64,000 bases of DNA from Pseudomonas fluorescens (GCA_902825215.1 LR782234.1:4526001-4590000), one strand, 5' to 3'. Positions 1-11,372 are shown, numbered from the stretch's first letter. A program made the numbers and translations. The notes: a model not told the origin generated them from the sequence alone.

Positions 1-101
1 TCGTGACGGCAGGTAAGAAGATCTAAAACCGTCCACTATGTCTCCGAACATGTGTCCACCATGTCTCCGGTACATACAGGAAGAGGGCTGGGGTGAGGGG
101 T
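1..101. other. Left-edge non-coding stretch with a 23-bp-spaced direct repeat
   Basis: No gene is seen before the thioesterase stop. The block GTCCACTATGTCTCCG at 31 recurs at 54 with one change. Spaced short repeats of this sort resemble the repeated terminal sequences of IS21-like elements, but no transposase is present in the window, so this is at most an element end. Confidence 0.3.
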
Positions 102-545
102 TCAACGCGCCGGCGGCTGCTCGCCCAATGGCACCACCGCCATGGTCAGGCGCGACACACAACTGGCCTTGCCTTCGTCGCTGGTCAGGCGGATATCCCA
201 GACGTGCGTGGTGCGACCGATGTGAATCGGTGTGGCCACCGCCGTCACCCGGCCACTGCGCAAGCCGCGCAAGTGGTTGGCGTTGATCTCAAGTCCCACG
301 CAATAAAATTTGCTGGCATCGATGCAAAGATAACTGGCCATCGAACCGACGGTCTCCGCCAGCACCACCGACGCACCGCCATGCAGCAGACCGTACGGCT
401 GATGCGTGCGATGGTCGATGACCATGCTCGCCGTCAGCGAGTCGTCATCGAACGCCTCGAAACGGATGTCGAGCAGTTCGCCGATGGTGTTTTTCTGAAT
501 CGCGTTCAACTGCTCGATATTCGGAGTGGTACGCCACACGCTCAT
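102..545 (-). CDS. Hotdog-fold acyl-CoA thioesterase (MenI/YdiI-like)
   Basis: This 147-residue protein is expected to hydrolyse acyl-CoA thioesters in the cytoplasm. It carries the hotdog signature HGGASVVLAE, with HGG at residues 55-57 and the likely catalytic Glu at 64, as in the YdiI/MenI/EntH type of 4HBT enzymes. The ATG at 545 was chosen because the family begins a few residues before this conserved region; the frame stays open further upstream, but into the preceding gene. It follows the acyl-CoA synthetase gene by about 30 bp on the same strand, so the two probably form an operon that makes and breaks acyl-CoA. The exact substrate cannot be read from the sequence. Confidence 0.85.
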   Translation of the reverse strand: MSVWRTTPNIEQLNAIQKNTIGELLDIRFEAFDDDSLTASMVIDHRTHQPYGLLHGGASVVLAETVGSMASYLCIDASKFYCVGLEINANHLRGLRSGRVTAVATPIHIGRTTHVWDIRLTSDEGKASCVSRLTMAVVPLGEQPPAR

Positions 546-577
546 CGCAGACTTCCTTTTGTTGTTCTGGTCGTCGC

Positions 578-2233
578 TCAATCCTGCCACAGCACTGCCT
601 CGCTGCGCTCGCTCCATTCTTCGAAACGGCTGCCGTAGGTGTCTTCGATGACATTGCGCTTGATCTTCAGCGTCGGCGTAAGGAAGCCGTTTTCCACTGC
701 CCAACAGTCCTTGACCACCACCAGACGGCGCAGGCGTTCGTGCTTGTCGAGCGCGGCGTTGACCTCTTCCAGCAGTTTTTCCAGACTCGAATGCAGACTC
801 GCACGGCCCTCCTCCTGATTGACGGTCGACAACACGCACAAGCCCAGCGGCGCGCTCAACCCGTCGCCGACCACGCAGACCTGCTCGATGCGCGAATGCA
901 CCGCCAGACGATTTTCGATCGGCGCAGGAGCAACATATTTGCCCTTGCTGGTCTTGAAGATTTCCTTCAGTCGCCCGGTCAGGCGCAGGCGCCCTTCACT
1001 GTCCTGCTCGCCCTTGTCGCCGGTGCGCAGAAAACCGTCTGCGGTGATGGTTTCTGCGGTTTTCTGCGGCTCCTTGAAATAGCCGAGCATGGTCGCCTGA
1101 CTGCGCACCTGCACTTCGCCCGACTCATCGATGCGCACCTCGACCTGCGGGCATGGCTTGCCGATCCAGCCCTGCCGGTATTGCCCCGGCAGGCAGATGT
1201 GCGAATAGCCGCAGCCCTCGGTCATGCCGTACACCTCCAGCACGTCGAGGCCGAGTTTCTGGTACCAGGCGAGCAAGGTCTGCGGCACCGGCGCCGCCCC
1301 CGACAACGCCACACGCAAGGCATCCAGGCCCAGCCCGGCGAGCACTTTGTGCCCGACCCGTTTGCCAATGAATGGCAGGCCGAGAAGAAAATCCAGGCGT
1401 TTCGCCGGGACCTTGCTGTAAACGCCCATCTGGAACTTGGTCCAGATCCGCGGCACGCCGAACATCGCGGTCGGCCGCGCGCGCTTCAGATCAGTGATAA
1501 AGGTGTCGAGGCTTTCGGCAAAGAATACGCTTTGCCCGGTATAAATCGACGCCAGTTCGACGAACATCCTCTCGGCAACATGACACAGCGGCAGGTACGA
1601 GAGCAGCCGGTCGTTCTCGTTGAGCCCGAACAATTGCGTGCCATGGGTCGTGGCGAAACCCAGATTGGCGAAACTGTGCATCACACCTTTCGGCAAGCCA
1701 GTGGTGCCGGAGGTGTAAATGATCGTCGCCAGTTGCTCGGCGGGCGGGCGCGGGTCGTCCTGGATCGGCGAATTTTTCAGCAGCTCGGCCCAACTGAAAT
1801 CGAATTCGCCGGGCGGATGCAGCGGCAGGCTGATCGTCGGCAGCCCGGTCGGGATGCCCTTGGACATGCCCGGCCAGTCATCGAGCTTGCCGATAAACGC
1901 CAGCACGCTTTCGGAGTGCATCAGCACCTGCGCGACCGAGTCGGCGGTCAGATTGGGATACAGCGGCACCGAGACGTGCCCGGCCATCCAGATGGCGAGG
2001 TCGGCGATGATCCAGTGCGCGCAGTTTTTCGAGATCAGGGCGATGTGACTGCCGGCCGGCAATTCCCGCGAGCGCAGCCAGTGCGCTGCGCAGCGGGCCT
2101 GATGGCCGACGTCGGCCCAAGTCAGCGTCTCGACCTGCCCGCCGCCGATCGGCTGCACCAGAAAGCGCTGGCGCGGGTGCCGGGCTTCCCGTTCGTAGAA
2201 CACGTCCAGCGGCAAACGGAAGGCGGCAGACAT
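578..2233 (-). CDS. AMP-binding long-chain acyl-CoA synthetase
   Basis: This 551-residue adenylate-forming enzyme should activate a fatty or aryl acid to its acyl-CoA with ATP and CoA. The ATP-binding motif YTSGTTGLPKG lies near residues 173-183. Later come DGFLRTGDKG and the C-terminal GRLKEIFKTSKGKYVAP, which supplies the hinge and the region of the catalytic lysine. These are hallmarks of the FadD/Faa-like AMP-binding family. The start MSAAFRLP (ATG at 2233) is preferred over an in-frame ATG 33 bp upstream because it removes an atypical leader. It is the first gene of a pair with the thioesterase. Chain-length preference is unknown. Confidence 0.88.
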   Translation of the reverse strand: MSAAFRLPLDVFYEREARHPRQRFLVQPIGGGQVETLTWADVGHQARCAAHWLRSRELPAGSHIALISKNCAHWIIADLAIWMAGHVSVPLYPNLTADSVAQVLMHSESVLAFIGKLDDWPGMSKGIPTGLPTISLPLHPPGEFDFSWAELLKNSPIQDDPRPPAEQLATIIYTSGTTGLPKGVMHSFANLGFATTHGTQLFGLNENDRLLSYLPLCHVAERMFVELASIYTGQSVFFAESLDTFITDLKRARPTAMFGVPRIWTKFQMGVYSKVPAKRLDFLLGLPFIGKRVGHKVLAGLGLDALRVALSGAAPVPQTLLAWYQKLGLDVLEVYGMTEGCGYSHICLPGQYRQGWIGKPCPQVEVRIDESGEVQVRSQATMLGYFKEPQKTAETITADGFLRTGDKGEQDSEGRLRLTGRLKEIFKTSKGKYVAPAPIENRLAVHSRIEQVCVVGDGLSAPLGLCVLSTVNQEEGRASLHSSLEKLLEEVNAALDKHERLRRLVVVKDCWAVENGFLTPTLKIKRNVIEDTYGSRFEEWSERSEAVLWQD

Positions 2234-2345
2234 GCGACTCGCTCCTGTTTTTTTGGTCTGGAGCAAGCGTAGTCAACCAAGCAAGTGCTTGGTTGGATTT
2301 TTCAAACAAATAATTACAGGAGTTCGCTCCCACAAGGGTGTTGCG

Positions 2346-2798
2346 TTAAGGATGTTTCAGGCTGTTGAGGGTCGTGGAGCCGATCAACAATTCGCTGTGC
2401 TCAAGCTCGGCCAGGCCAGCCGTGCTGACCCGCTCCGGCGGATACCCGGCGCCATGCTGCAGATAGCTCAGCAGATTGCCCACCAACGGGTTGTGACTGA
2501 CCAGCAAGACATTGCTGAGCTTGTCCAATTGCTTCGACACGTAGTCGAGGTCGGACTCCGGTGTCAGCCACTCGACAGTGCGAATCTCCGGCTCGAATCC
2601 CAGCGCCTCGCGCACGATCTGCGCGGTTTGCTGCGCGCGCAGATACGGGCTGGCGTAAATCGCCGTCAGCGGCTTGCCGATCAAATGCGCGGCGCTGCTC
2701 AAGACTTCTTTGCGACCGTGCTCGGTCAGTTCGCGCTCGGGGTCGACTTTCGAGCCATGAGGCACCGCCTCACCGTGACGCAATACCCAGAGTTTCAT
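2346..2798 (-). CDS. sixA: Phosphohistidine phosphatase SixA
   Basis: This 150-residue histidine-phosphatase-superfamily protein begins MKLWVLRHGEA, with the RHG catalytic motif at residues 7-9 and a second conserved histidine in LVSHNPLVG. SixA removes phosphate from phosphohistidine, for example on Hpt domains or phosphotransfer-system proteins. The length is typical for SixA. Its start overlaps the stop of the upstream membrane-protein gene by 4 bp, which points to translational coupling and an operon running from gpsA. Confidence 0.9.
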   Translation of the reverse strand: MKLWVLRHGEAVPHGSKVDPERELTEHGRKEVLSSAAHLIGKPLTAIYASPYLRAQQTAQIVREALGFEPEIRTVEWLTPESDLDYVSKQLDKLSNVLLVSHNPLVGNLLSYLQHGAGYPPERVSTAGLAELEHSELLIGSTTLNSLKHP

Positions 2799-3142
2799 AG
2801 TTTGGGCTCCTCATCTCGAACCGGATGCGCGGCTGGCGCCACGGCATGCGGCGCTTCGCCTTCCGGAGTGCGCGGCGCCGGCCAGTCGGCGAACGGCCAA
2901 GGCTTCTGGTCGCTGTGAAACGTGCCGAAGCGGCCGATCTGCGCCAGAAACTGGCTCAGGCTGTCGCCGAAATTCATCAGGCTGGCGCTCGGCGCGCCGT
3001 AGATCAAACGGTAGATCAGTTGCACAAGTACCACGGCGCCGAGGATGAACTGCGCCACTTGCCAGACCAGCAGGTAAACGATCATCCACAATACCCGCAG
3101 GAGAATGGATTCGTACTGGGCTTCGGTTTTCGGATCTTGCAT
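2795..3142 (-). CDS. DUF4389 small membrane protein
   Basis: This 115-residue protein has a hydrophobic stretch of about 30 residues near positions 16-48 (WMIVYLLVWQVAQFILGAVV then a second short segment), followed by a proline- and alanine-rich hydrophilic tail. This is the pattern of the DUF4389 family, often found beside gpsA and sixA in pseudomonads. Function is unknown. It is translationally coupled to sixA (4-bp overlap) and starts about 30 bp after the gpsA stop. Confidence 0.8.
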   Translation of the reverse strand: MQDPKTEAQYESILLRVLWMIVYLLVWQVAQFILGAVVLVQLIYRLIYGAPSASLMNFGDSLSQFLAQIGRFGTFHSDQKPWPFADWPAPRTPEGEAPHAVAPAAHPVRDEEPKL

Positions 3143-3172
3143 GGCTTGCTTCCTGTGCGTGTGACGGCTGAG

Positions 3173-4198
3173 TCAGTTGAAACCGCTGGTGGAGATGAAG
3201 TCGACGTCGGTTTTCGGCTCGGCGCGCATCAGTAGACCGATCACCTGCTCCAGCGTGCGGCCCTCGAACAGGATTGCATGCAGCCCGGCGACCAGCGGCA
3301 TATAGACGCCAACTTCCTGCGACTTGGCCTTGAGCACTTTCAGGGTATTGACCCCTTCGGCGACTTCACCCAGACGCGACACCGCTTCATCGAGGCTCAA
3401 GCCCTGACCGAGAGCGAAACCGACCTGATAGTTGCGGCTCTTCGGTGATGAACAGGTGACGATCAGATCGCCGACACCGGCAAGCCCGAGGAAGGTCATC
3501 GGATTGGCACCCTGATTCACCGCAAAGCGGGTCATTTCCGCCAGCGCGCGGGTGATCAGCATGCTCTTGGTGTTTTCGCCCATCTCCAGCGCCACGGCCA
3601 TGCCGGCAATGATCGCGTAAACGTTTTTCAACGCCCCGCCCAGTTCGACGCCGAACCGATCGGCGCTGGCGTAAACCCGGAAAGTACGGCCGTGCAGCGC
3701 GGCCTGCACCGCTTTGCACAGTTCTTCATCCTCGCTGGCTACCACCGTGGCGGTCAGCGCATGTTCGGCGATTTCTCGGGCCAGGTTCGGCCCGGACAAC
3801 ACGCCGATGCGCGCTTGCGGAGCGATTTCTTCGAGAATCTGGCTCATCAGCTTGAAGGTCTGCGCTTCGATGCCTTTGGTCAGGCTGACCAGCATCTTGC
3901 CACTCAACCGCTCGGCGTGGGCGGCAAGCACCGTGCGCAACGCACTGGAGGGCAGCGCGACAAAGCACAAATCACAGGCGTCGAGGGTTTCCTGCAGGTC
4001 GGTGACCGCGGTCACTCCCAGGAGAATCTTGATGCCTTTGAGGTAACGCGGGTTTTCGCGATTGACCCGGATGGCTTCGGCCTGCTCGGGGTCACGCATC
4101 CACTGCCGGACTTGATGGCCGTTTTCGGCCAGCAGATTGGCCACGGCGGTACCAAAACTTCCGCCTCCCAGGACCGCAATCGGGCGCTGTTCAGTCAT
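3173..4198 (-). CDS. gpsA: Glycerol-3-phosphate dehydrogenase [NAD(P)+] GpsA
   Basis: The enzyme reduces dihydroxyacetone phosphate to sn-glycerol-3-phosphate, the backbone for phospholipids. At 341 residues it has family length. The N-terminal Rossmann motif VLGGGSFGTA is followed by SLTKGIE, SGPNLAREIA and GGALKNVYAI, which carries the catalytic lysine. The start MTEQRPIAVLG (ATG at 4198) was taken because it puts the nucleotide-binding loop at the usual distance from the N-terminus; the 26 upstream in-frame codons look non-coding. It leads the gpsA-DUF4389-sixA group. Confidence 0.96.
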   Translation of the reverse strand: MTEQRPIAVLGGGSFGTAVANLLAENGHQVRQWMRDPEQAEAIRVNRENPRYLKGIKILLGVTAVTDLQETLDACDLCFVALPSSALRTVLAAHAERLSGKMLVSLTKGIEAQTFKLMSQILEEIAPQARIGVLSGPNLAREIAEHALTATVVASEDEELCKAVQAALHGRTFRVYASADRFGVELGGALKNVYAIIAGMAVALEMGENTKSMLITRALAEMTRFAVNQGANPMTFLGLAGVGDLIVTCSSPKSRNYQVGFALGQGLSLDEAVSRLGEVAEGVNTLKVLKAKSQEVGVYMPLVAGLHAILFEGRTLEQVIGLLMRAEPKTDVDFISTSGFN

Positions 4199-4394
4199 AT
4201 GCAATCCGTTAATCCATACCAGTGGCGATGGCGGCATTATACGGGGCGACCCGGTCGCGGCCAGCCCCAGCAACAATTACCGACAGTTGTAGGAAGAAGA
4301 CCAATAAAACCTAGGAAAATGCCTGCAACGTGACTGGAAAAGTCGCTGCCCTCGGTTAACATGCGCGCCAATTCTTCGCTTTCAAGGCTGTGTC

Positions 4395-6518
4395 GTGTCC
4401 GCCGGTTCTCTTCCATCGCGTTCATCCCTGTTGCTGGCGCTGCTGGTCTGCCCTGCCGTGCAGGCGGATGACCTGTTCGTCGACAGCGAAGCACTGCCGC
4501 AAGTGCTGACGGCCACGCGCCTGAAACAAACCCCGGCGCAAGTGCCGGGCAGCATGACCGTACTGGACAATGAACTGATCAACGCCAGCGGCGCCCGCGA
4601 CATCAGCGAACTGCTGCGCCTGGTGCCGGGCATGATGGTCGGCAACATCAGCGGCAACCAGGCCGCGGTCAATTATCACGGGACCAACGCCAGCGAGGCG
4701 CGGCGCATGCAGGTGCTGATCGACGGTCGTTCGGTGTACCGCGCCGGGCTGGCCACGGTGGACTGGAGCGACATTCCGGTCGCCCTCGAAGATATCGAGC
4801 GCGTCGAAGTCTTTCGCGGTCCTAATACTGTCAGCTATGGCGCCAATGCGCTGATGGCGGTGATCAACATCATTACCCGCCACCCCGCAGACAGCCACGG
4901 CACCCGGCTGAAGTACACCCGAGGTCAGCGCGGCATCAATGACTTTTATGCCAGCCAGGGCAGCGGCTGGAATGGCGGCGACTTGCGCCTGTCGTTGTCC
5001 GGCCAGGAGGACGACGGCTTCGACAGCGACCGTAGCGGCGCCGATTACCGCGACAGCCGCCGCTTGAATCGCCTGAGCCTCGCCGTCAGTCACACCCTCA
5101 GCGACGACCAGAGCCTCGACTGGCAACTCAACGCCAAGGACGGCACCAACCAAAGGCCTTACACCTACCAACCGGTGTTTTCGGGGATTACCGCCGCCGG
5201 GAACAATTCCGACGTGGTTGCCAAGGATTACGCCGGCTCGGTGCGCTGGAATCTTGATATCAACCCGCAGCACAGCCTGTATGTCCAGGGCTCGGCGCAA
5301 CACTGGGACCGTCAGCAAACCTGGCGCGCCTGCGATGCCGAGGTGTCGTTCAGCCCCGAGTTGACGCAATTGTGGCAACTCAACCCCAATTACACCGAGC
5401 GGCTGGCGCGCAACATCACCCGTTTCACCGGCCCCGGCGCGGCCCCCGGCACACCACAGGAAATGGCGCTGGCCAATCAGGTGCTTGAGCAATGGCGCAA
5501 CGGCGCCAGCAGAACCCTGTGCGGTGACATTGACCAGAGCGCGCGCGAATCACGCTATGACCTCGAACTGCAAGACACCCTCAGCCTGTCCGACAGCCTG
5601 CGCCTGGTCAGCGGCCTGAACTACCGTTACGACCGCGCCGACTCGGAAACCTATTTCAACGGCACGCTCGACGACACCACCTGGCGCGCGTTCGGCCAAC
5701 TGGAATGGCGCGCGACCGAACACTGGCTGTTGCAGGGCGGTGCGATGTTCGAAGACACCCGGTTGATTGGTAATTCGCTGACCCCGCGCTTCGCCGTCAA
5801 TTACCTGATCAACCCGCGCCACAGTCTGCGCGCGGTGTACTCGGAGGCGATCCGCTCGCCGGACATGTTCGAAAACAATGTCAACTGGAGCTATCAGGTC
5901 AGCAACCTGCGGCCCTCGGCATACGGCCAATCCTCGGCACGCTACTTTGTCAAAACCCGCGGTCCGGGTGATCTCGATCAGGAACACATGCGCTCGCGAG
6001 AGCTGGGCTACAACGGTTATTTCGCCGAACTCGGTCTGGCGCTCGACGTGAAGCTGTTCTACGACGAGATCACCGGGATGATCAGCGAGCCGCTGCGCAA
6101 CAACCAATACATTGCCAGCAATGCCAACCGCTCACGTTTTCGCGGCACCGAGAGCCAGCTCGACTGGCGCCTGAGCCGCGCCGACCGTTTGCGTTTCACC
6201 TACGCCTTCGTCGATGCCGAAGCGAGCAATCCGCTGGATCAGCAATTCACCTCACGCAACAGCGGCTCGGCCGGCTGGCTGCGCGATTGGGGCCACGGCT
6301 GGAACAGCGCCCTCTTCTATTACGGCAACAACGCACTCAACGGCTACCGCTTCGAGCGGATCGACACGCGCATTGCCAAACGCATTGCACTGGGCAAAGC
6401 GCAACTGCAACTGGCCGGCGTGTTGCAGCAGCGCCTCGATCATGAACCGAACACCTTCGTCGACAATAACTACGACGAGCGCCGGGTCATGTATGTCAGC
6501 GCCGAGCTGGAGTTCTAG
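4395..6518 (+). CDS. TonB-dependent outer-membrane receptor
   Basis: This 707-residue protein has an N-terminal signal peptide (SSLLLALLVCPAVQA) and then a TonB-dependent plug domain with ATRLKQTPAQVPGSMTV, RVEVFRGPNTVSYGANA and VINIITR. A long beta-rich barrel follows and ends in an aromatic residue (ELEF). There is no N-terminal signalling domain, so it should not control an anti-sigma factor itself. The start is a GTG with AAGG about 7 bp upstream. The next gene begins 1 bp after the stop, so it heads a three-gene operon with a periplasmic binding-protein-like gene and a hybrid kinase. The ligand is not evident, and I found no Fur-box-like site upstream. Confidence 0.9.
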   Translation: MSAGSLPSRSSLLLALLVCPAVQADDLFVDSEALPQVLTATRLKQTPAQVPGSMTVLDNELINASGARDISELLRLVPGMMVGNISGNQAAVNYHGTNASEARRMQVLIDGRSVYRAGLATVDWSDIPVALEDIERVEVFRGPNTVSYGANALMAVINIITRHPADSHGTRLKYTRGQRGINDFYASQGSGWNGGDLRLSLSGQEDDGFDSDRSGADYRDSRRLNRLSLAVSHTLSDDQSLDWQLNAKDGTNQRPYTYQPVFSGITAAGNNSDVVAKDYAGSVRWNLDINPQHSLYVQGSAQHWDRQQTWRACDAEVSFSPELTQLWQLNPNYTERLARNITRFTGPGAAPGTPQEMALANQVLEQWRNGASRTLCGDIDQSARESRYDLELQDTLSLSDSLRLVSGLNYRYDRADSETYFNGTLDDTTWRAFGQLEWRATEHWLLQGGAMFEDTRLIGNSLTPRFAVNYLINPRHSLRAVYSEAIRSPDMFENNVNWSYQVSNLRPSAYGQSSARYFVKTRGPGDLDQEHMRSRELGYNGYFAELGLALDVKLFYDEITGMISEPLRNNQYIASNANRSRFRGTESQLDWRLSRADRLRFTYAFVDAEASNPLDQQFTSRNSGSAGWLRDWGHGWNSALFYYGNNALNGYRFERIDTRIAKRIALGKAQLQLAGVLQQRLDHEPNTFVDNNYDERRVMYVSAELEF

Positions 6519-6519
6519 C

Positions 6520-7448
6520 ATGCGCTACGGCCGGTCACGGAAGACGCCGACCCTGAGTCACTGGCTGGCCGGGCTGTTTCTGTTTGTCAGCGCATGGCTG
6601 CACGGGGTGGCGGTACAGGCCGCCGATATTCTGTTGACCGGCGCCGAGGACAGCCCCGGCGTGCAAGCCTTCGTCCAGGCGCTGAGCGAGTTGCGCCCAA
6701 CCGACACCGTGCGTTTCCAGCCACTGGCCAGTCTGCCAGCACCGGGCAAATTGCCGGCCAGCCTGCGCCTGATTCTGCTGGATCTGCCGAGCCTGGACTG
6801 GCGCCTGCAAGAACCTCAGGGTCCGGCGACGCTGGTGTTGCGCATCAGCCGCTTGCAGGCGCGGCAACGCCTGGGCAGCAGCCAGCCGGCGCGCTTGAGC
6901 CTGCTGTGGAGTGATCCGCCGTTGAGCCGCCAATTGCAATTGATCCGGCAAATTCTGCCGCAGGCGCGACGCGTGGGGGTGCTGTTCGGCGAGCACAGCG
7001 AATTTCTCCTCAGGGAACTCAACCTCGCCGCCGAACCCTTGGGCCTGCACGTGTTCAGTCAGCGCTGGGACGACATCCACGACAGCCGCCCGTTGCAAGC
7101 GGTGCTGAAGAACAGCGACGTGCTGCTCGGCCTCGACGATCCCGAGCTGTACAGCCCGAAAACCGCTAAGAACCTGTTGCTCAGCAGCTACTCGCGGCAG
7201 ATGGCACTGGTCGGCCCCAACATCGCCTTCGTCCGCGCCGGCAGCCTCGCCAGCACCTACAGCGACCAGCACGACTGGCTGAGCCTGCTCGACCAATTGC
7301 TCGACCAGCCAACGGCCAGTTGGCCGCGAGCGCTCTATCCCGCACGCTTTAAAGTCTCAAGTAATGCGCAGGTGGCTCGTTCTCTGGGTATCGAACCGCC
7401 CGATGATGTGTCTGTCGCCAGCCTGCTGGCCGAAGGAGAGCGCCGCCC

Positions 7449-7452
<4 letters not shown>
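6520..7452 (+). CDS. Periplasmic ABC-type substrate-binding-like protein
   Basis: This 310-residue protein has a hydrophobic N-terminal segment (LAGLFLFVSAWLHGVAVQAA) consistent with a signal peptide. It resembles ABC_sub_bind (PF04392)-type periplasmic proteins: PQARRVGVLFGEHSE, then SDVLLGLDDPELYSPKTAKN. No permease or ATPase gene is nearby, so it probably does not serve an ABC importer. It starts 1 bp after the receptor stop and overlaps the kinase start by 4 bp. The likely role is to capture a ligand and present it to the kinase's periplasmic domain; this is inferred from gene order. Confidence 0.75.
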
Positions 7453-9353
<1,901 letters not shown>

Positions 9354-9421
9354 CGTAGGCCTTTCGACCATCTGCGACTGGCGTGAAAAGCGAAAGTGCG
9401 GCAGTCTTAGGCACCCGAACG

Positions 9422-9437
9422 AGCCCCAAAAGGGGCT
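9422..9437 (+). terminator. Hairpin after the hybrid kinase gene
   Basis: AGCCCC-AAAA-GGGGCT forms a perfect 6-bp stem about 70 bp after the kinase stop. The following sequence is only moderately T/A-rich, so termination may be partial. It separates the receptor/kinase operon from fabAB. Confidence 0.5.
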
Positions 9438-9451
9438 TGAATAAAAATTTC

Positions 9452-9469
9452 AGTGCACAAGTGTACATT
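9452..9469. promoter_or_regulatory. Imperfect palindrome upstream of fabA, candidate DesT-type operator
   Basis: AGTGCACAAGTGTACATT matches its own reverse complement at 12 of 18 positions, with symmetric core A-TG-ACA--TGT-CA-T. It lies about 130 bp before the fabA start. In P. aeruginosa fabAB is repressed by the TetR-family protein DesT; assignment here is inference from position and symmetry. Confidence 0.35.
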
Positions 9470-9600
9470 CATGTCCTTGGTGCTGTGACTTTCACCACAA
9501 CGCAATAGTCTATGAGTAGGCTGCCGGTTCGAGGCATGAACGCTTCGAACGGTCGGGAAGATTTGCCCCACCTGCCGCATGGGATTATTGAGGAGCTCGC

Positions 9601-10116
9601 ATGACCAAACAAAACGCCTTTACTCGGGAAGATCTGCTGCGCTGCAGTCGCGGTGAGCTGTTCGGCCCAGGTAACGCGCAACTGCCCGCCCCGAACATGC
9701 TGATGGTGGATCGCATCACCCTGATCAGCGAAGAAGGCGGCAAGTACGGCAAAGGTGAATTGGTCGCCGAACTGGATATCAACCCTGACCTGTGGTTCTT
9801 CGCGTGCCACTTCGAAGGCGATCCGGTGATGCCGGGCTGCCTGGGTCTGGATGCCATGTGGCAACTGGTCGGTTTCTTCCTCGGCTGGCAAGGCCTGCCG
9901 GGCCGCGGCCGTGCGCTGGGTTCGGGCGAAGTGAAGTTCTTCGGTCAGGTCCTGCCGACCGCCAAGAAAGTCACCTACAACATTCATATCAAACGCGTCC
10001 TCAAGGGCAAGCTGAACCTGGCCATCGCCGATGGTTCGGTGACTGTCGACGGTCGCGAAATCTACACCGCCGAAGGCCTTCGCGTCGGCGTGTTCACCTC
10101 CACTGACAACTTCTAA
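9601..10116 (+). CDS. fabA: 3-hydroxydecanoyl-ACP dehydratase/isomerase FabA
   Basis: A 171-residue hotdog-fold enzyme that dehydrates 3-hydroxydecanoyl-ACP and isomerises the trans-2 product to cis-3-decenoyl-ACP, the branch point to unsaturated fatty acids. The catalytic histidine region FACHFEGDPVMPGCLGLD is plain, and the length matches FabA rather than FabZ. It starts with ATG after GGAGCTCGC. fabB begins 11 bp downstream, giving the classic fabAB operon. Confidence 0.97.
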   Translation: MTKQNAFTREDLLRCSRGELFGPGNAQLPAPNMLMVDRITLISEEGGKYGKGELVAELDINPDLWFFACHFEGDPVMPGCLGLDAMWQLVGFFLGWQGLPGRGRALGSGEVKFFGQVLPTAKKVTYNIHIKRVLKGKLNLAIADGSVTVDGREIYTAEGLRVGVFTSTDNF

Positions 10117-10127
10117 GGGTTATTCGC

Positions 10128-11348
10128 ATGCGCCGCGTCGTTATCACTGGTCTGGGCATCGTTTCGTGCCTGGGCAATGACAAAGAGACCGTCTCCGCTA
10201 ACCTGCGTGCAAGCCGCCCTGGCATCCGGTTCAACCCGGAATACGCCGAAATGGGTCTGCGTAGCCAGGTTTCCGGCTCCATCGACCTCAACCTTGAAGA
10301 ACTGATCGATCGCAAGATCTATCGCTTCGTCGGTCACGCAGCGGCTTACGCCTACCTGGCCATGAAAGACGCGATTGCTGACTCCGGCCTGACCGAAGAG
10401 CAAGTGTCCAACCCGCGCACTGGCCTGATCGCCGGTTCCGGTGGTGCCTCCACGCTGAACCAGATGGAAGCGCTGGACATCCTGCGTGAGAAAGGCGTGA
10501 AGCGTGTCGGCCCGTACCGCGTGACGCGGACCATGAGCAGCACCGTTTCCGCTTGCCTGGCCACCCCGTTCAAGATCAAGGGCCTGAACTACTCCATCGC
10601 TTCTGCCTGCGCCACCAGTGCTCACTGCATCGGTACCGCCATGGAACAGATCCAGATGGGCAAGCAGGACATCGTCTTCGCCGGCGGCGGTGAAGAGGAA
10701 CACTGGAGCCAGTCGTTCCTGTTCGACGCAATGGGCGCGCTGTCCAGCAAGCGTAACGAAACCCCGGAACAGGCTTCCCGTGCCTACGACGCCGACCGTG
10801 ACGGTTTCGTCATCGCTGGCGGTGGCGGCATGGTCGTGGTCGAAGAGTTGGAACACGCTCTGGCCCGCGGCGCGAAAATCTATGCGGAAATCGTCGGCTA
10901 CGGCGCGACCTCCGACGGCTACGACATGGTTGCCCCGAGTGGCGAAGGCGCGATCCGCTGCATGCAGCAGGCGCTGTCCACCGTCGACACCCCGATCGAC
11001 TACCTGAACACCCACGGCACCTCGACTCCGGTCGGTGACGTTGCGGAAATGAAAGGTGTGCGTGAAGTGTTCGGCGACAAGGCTCCGGCGATCAGCTCGA
11101 CCAAGAGCCTGTCCGGTCACTCCCTGGGCGCCGCCGGCGTTCACGAAGCGATCTACTGCATGCTGATGATGGAAGGCAACTTCATTGCCGGCTCCGCCAA
11201 CATCGACGAGCTGGACCCTGAAGTGGCCGACCTGCCGGTGCTGACCAAGACCCGCGAAAACGCCACCATCAACACCGTGATGAGCAACAGCTTCGGCTTC
11301 GGCGGCACCAACGCCACGCTGGTGCTGAAGCGTTGGGAAGGCAAGTAA
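10128..11348 (+). CDS. fabB: 3-oxoacyl-ACP synthase I FabB
   Basis: A 406-residue ketosynthase that elongates the cis-3-decenoyl-ACP made by FabA. The thiolase-fold catalytic triad is visible: Cys in SIASACATSAHC, His in NTHGTSTPVGD and His in SLSGHSLGAAG. It forms an operon with fabA and ends at a strong intrinsic terminator. Confidence 0.97.
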   Translation: MRRVVITGLGIVSCLGNDKETVSANLRASRPGIRFNPEYAEMGLRSQVSGSIDLNLEELIDRKIYRFVGHAAAYAYLAMKDAIADSGLTEEQVSNPRTGLIAGSGGASTLNQMEALDILREKGVKRVGPYRVTRTMSSTVSACLATPFKIKGLNYSIASACATSAHCIGTAMEQIQMGKQDIVFAGGGEEEHWSQSFLFDAMGALSSKRNETPEQASRAYDADRDGFVIAGGGGMVVVEELEHALARGAKIYAEIVGYGATSDGYDMVAPSGEGAIRCMQQALSTVDTPIDYLNTHGTSTPVGDVAEMKGVREVFGDKAPAISSTKSLSGHSLGAAGVHEAIYCMLMMEGNFIAGSANIDELDPEVADLPVLTKTRENATINTVMSNSFGFGGTNATLVLKRWEGK

Positions 11349-11372
11349 TTCCCCCTGCTTGAGCCGCACATG

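Noticed and set aside
740..2272. Open frame antisense to the acyl-CoA synthetase.
   Set aside because: The minus-strand gene carries complete adenylate-forming motifs; the antisense product resembles no family.
4199..4394. Fur box looked for upstream of the TonB-dependent receptor.
   Set aside because: No sequence resembling GATAATGATAATCATTATC was found, so iron control is not supported.
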